A stretch of DNA of 64,000 bases from Niebla homalea (lineage: Eukaryota; Ascomycota; Lecanoromycetes; Lecanorales; Ramalinaceae), in the NCBI GenBank assembly GCA_019925105.1, contig JAHGAU010000027.1, positions 620,001-684,000 of the forward strand, read 5' to 3'. The translations under genes were made by a program, and so were the position numbers. The notes beneath the pieces were generated by a model. That model had not been told where the DNA came from. It did not search any database and was given only the letters and a program-made list of their open reading frames with translations. Positions within the stretch are counted from its first letter, which is position 1. Each line of letters opens with the position of its first letter. Below, one piece after another: positions 62,031-64,000 of the stretch.

Positions 62031-63515
62031 TATACAAAAAGTTAAAAGGAAAATTAGTTTATAAAAAAAGGGTTTCATTTATTTTATAATATTAATATAA
62101 AAGCTGCCTTATAAAAAGTCAAAATAATTTATTGATAAATAATTAAGCCGTTTATAATATACGCGGTAGTCATTTCATATACGTTTAAAGGAATTTTTAA
62201 ATATAGGAAAGAGCTTGTTTAAAAAATAATAAAAGGTTCAGAATTAATATTTAAGAATAATTAATAATATCTATAAAGTAACCTTTATTTTAATATTAAA
62301 GTTTAAAGTTTTTATATTATTAATTAAATTATATCATAATTAAATAATTACTTAAATAAGATTTTTAAAAAAAATAAATGCCCGGTTATATTAATAAAGA
62401 ATAAGTATATCTATTTAAACTTTAAAAAATCTCGGATAAAAAAGGTAAAAGGGAATTATTTATCCTTTTTATTAAAATAAAATTAAAATAAGTTAAAAAG
62501 GAAATCGACTTAACCCGTGTTTAAAAAGTTAACATAGGTACGTATAAACCGTTACCCGGTACAAGGGAGGCGGAAATTAAAGGTTTTAAAAAAGTAAAAG
62601 TAATAATAATTATTAAGTAAATTATAACGTGATAAATTAAACTTTAACGTAAATATAAAGGATTGATCTTTTAAAGGTAATAATACCCGGCTTTAAATAA
62701 TAAAAAGATTATTAATAAGTACCTCCGTTTTTATAAGATTATTAAAAATGGTAATAATACGTTAATAATTTAATTCCGGACGGGAAAGAATATTTTAATT
62801 TATTTCCTTCTTATTATATACCTTCATAATTAAGTAATCATTAATTATAAATACAACACGTATTTATTTCTTATTTATTATTTATGGGGACTAAGATAAG
62901 ATTAGTTAAGAAAGCGGGAATCAATAATTATTATTAAATATTAATTATAAAAAAGGGAATTAAAATAGCCTTTAAACTTATAATAATTATAAGAATATTA
63001 TAATAATTTAATTTAATTAATAAGATAAAAAAATTATTAAGAACCTTACCGAGAAACCCAGTCTTTAATCCCGGAATAAAAAAAGTGGTAGAAAGGCTAT
63101 ACTTAATAAAGGTTTAAAGCCATTAAGATTAAGGCGATATAAAAGAAATCGGTATAAGTAATAAAAGCGTTTATTATGAGGGACGTTACGTATATATAAA
63201 GTAATAATAATATATATATTAATAAGGGTATATTGGGATATTGATTAAAATATAATATAAAATAAACTTATAAGGAAATAAAAATGTAATAGGTTAAAAA
63301 TAACCGTTAAAAGGACTCGGTCGTAGTATTATAAGTTTTCTTGAAAAATGTATATAAATAATTTACTATTCTTTAAATAACCGCGGACTCTCTTAATCCT
63401 TTAAAACGAAAATAAAAGTTAAATAAATACCGGTTTTTAATCCTGATATTATAGATATTAAGTTTTTACGAATGTTAATAAAGCTTAATAACCGATTATT
63501 AAGGAACGCCGGAGT
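62031..63515 (+). mobile_element. LINE copy H: 5'-truncated 3' fragment
   Basis: Colinear with LINE A from about 10440 onward (AATATTTAAGAATAATTAAT... and AATACCGGTTTTTAATCC... blocks) to GGAACGCCGGAG at about 63515. The (AATC)n tail is missing, replaced by the next element. RIP-mutated. Confidence 0.7.
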
Positions 63516-63529
63516 TTTTTTAATGACCG

Positions 63530-63892
63530 GACGTTAAGCCTTTCCCCCCCCACTATAAATAAATTAAAAAATATATTATATATATTATTTCTTTTATTAT
63601 TACTATTACCTATATATATAAGCTATAATTAAGGGTTATAAAGCTTCAACCTATATGTATTAACGGCCGAACTCCTTAAGTATTAAAACCCGCTCGGAAA
63701 TAATAAATACTTAATTAAAAGTCGGCGGGCGTTAATATAATAAAAGCAATAAAATATAGCTTTAAAGAAGCCGAAAAAAAGCTATATATCCCGAAGTCGA
63801 CCTTAAATAATAGATTCAGGGTTTTAAAGAAACGATTTAAGAGGTTTAAAGCAACTCTTAATTACCCGAAAATATAAAAGGACCCCCCTTAA
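63530..63892 (+). mobile_element. Start of a pogo-like (Tc1/mariner) transposon, cut by the hAT-like element
   Basis: From about 63735 a frame reads 'IKAIKYSFKEAEKKLYIPKSTLNNR' followed by a Lys/Arg-rich stretch. This is the psq-type helix-turn-helix at the N-terminus of pogo/Fot1 transposases (SxREAAxxFGVPxSTLxxR). Upstream, TGACCGGACGTTAAGCC with a C8 run after TTTAA may be its terminal repeat at a TA target. The frame ends at a RIP-type TAA before 63893, where another element enters. Inactive. Confidence 0.5.
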
Positions 63893-64000
63893 TACTCCGG
63901 CAAGCGGGACGGGATATCTCCCATGGGATAGGGACGGGATAGGGACGGGATAGGAATGGGACGGGATGGGACGGGATGGGATAGGGATATATTAAGATCC
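63893..64000. mobile_element. Left terminus of a second copy of the hAT-like element
   Basis: Begins TACTCCGGCAAGCGGGACGG, one mismatch to the 24-bp terminus at 37875, followed by GGGATAGGGACGGGATAGGG-type subterminal repeats. It runs off the window and is less RIP-mutated than the first copy. Confidence 0.75.

Overview
The window looks like part of a filamentous ascomycete (Pezizomycotina) chromosome with a two-compartment structure. About 70% is extremely AT-rich. In it, CpA and TpG are almost absent, TpA is very common, and every transposon reading frame is full of TAA/TAG stops where conserved Trp, Gln or Arg codons are expected. That is the footprint of repeat-induced point mutation (RIP). 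The rest has normal base composition and carries the host genes. Short introns with GTAAGT-type donors and CTAAC-type branch sites also point to a filamentous fungus. No rRNA, tRNA, CRISPR or bacterial-type feature was seen.

Layout. 1-15340: RIP-degraded nest of a chromodomain Gypsy element, three LINE copies (one full-length LINE inserted in an opposite-strand LINE), and the 3' end of a second Gypsy family. 15341-22204: GC-normal island with a Ulp1/SENP-like cysteine peptidase gene (minus), a short unmutated LINE tail and two decayed genes lying between a pair of inverted repeats. 22205-28011: one complete Copia LTR retrotransposon with 277-bp LTRs and a 5-bp target duplication, inserted into that island. 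28017-34020: second half of the island with three intact genes: a proline-rich single-pass membrane protein (+), a membrane protein with an acidic tract and AT-hook-like tail (+), and a SprT-like zinc metalloprotein (-). 34171-64000: RIP-degraded region holding an 8.0-kb TIR transposon with 8-bp target duplication (hAT-like) inside a LINE fragment; a Gypsy relic broken by two full-length LINEs and a MITE-like element; a 1.16-kb GC-normal patch with a BIR-domain gene fragment inside one LINE; another LINE fragment; and a pogo-like transposase start cut by a second copy of the 8-kb element's terminus.

The three intact genes of the second island show no obvious shared pathway. Target duplications give an order of insertion: Gypsy-2 relics before LINEs B and C, LINE E before LINE A, LINE G before the hAT-like element. 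Functions are stated only where catalytic or structural motifs are visible. All protein calls within RIP-mutated DNA rest on motif order read through mutated codons. No database search or computation was possible.
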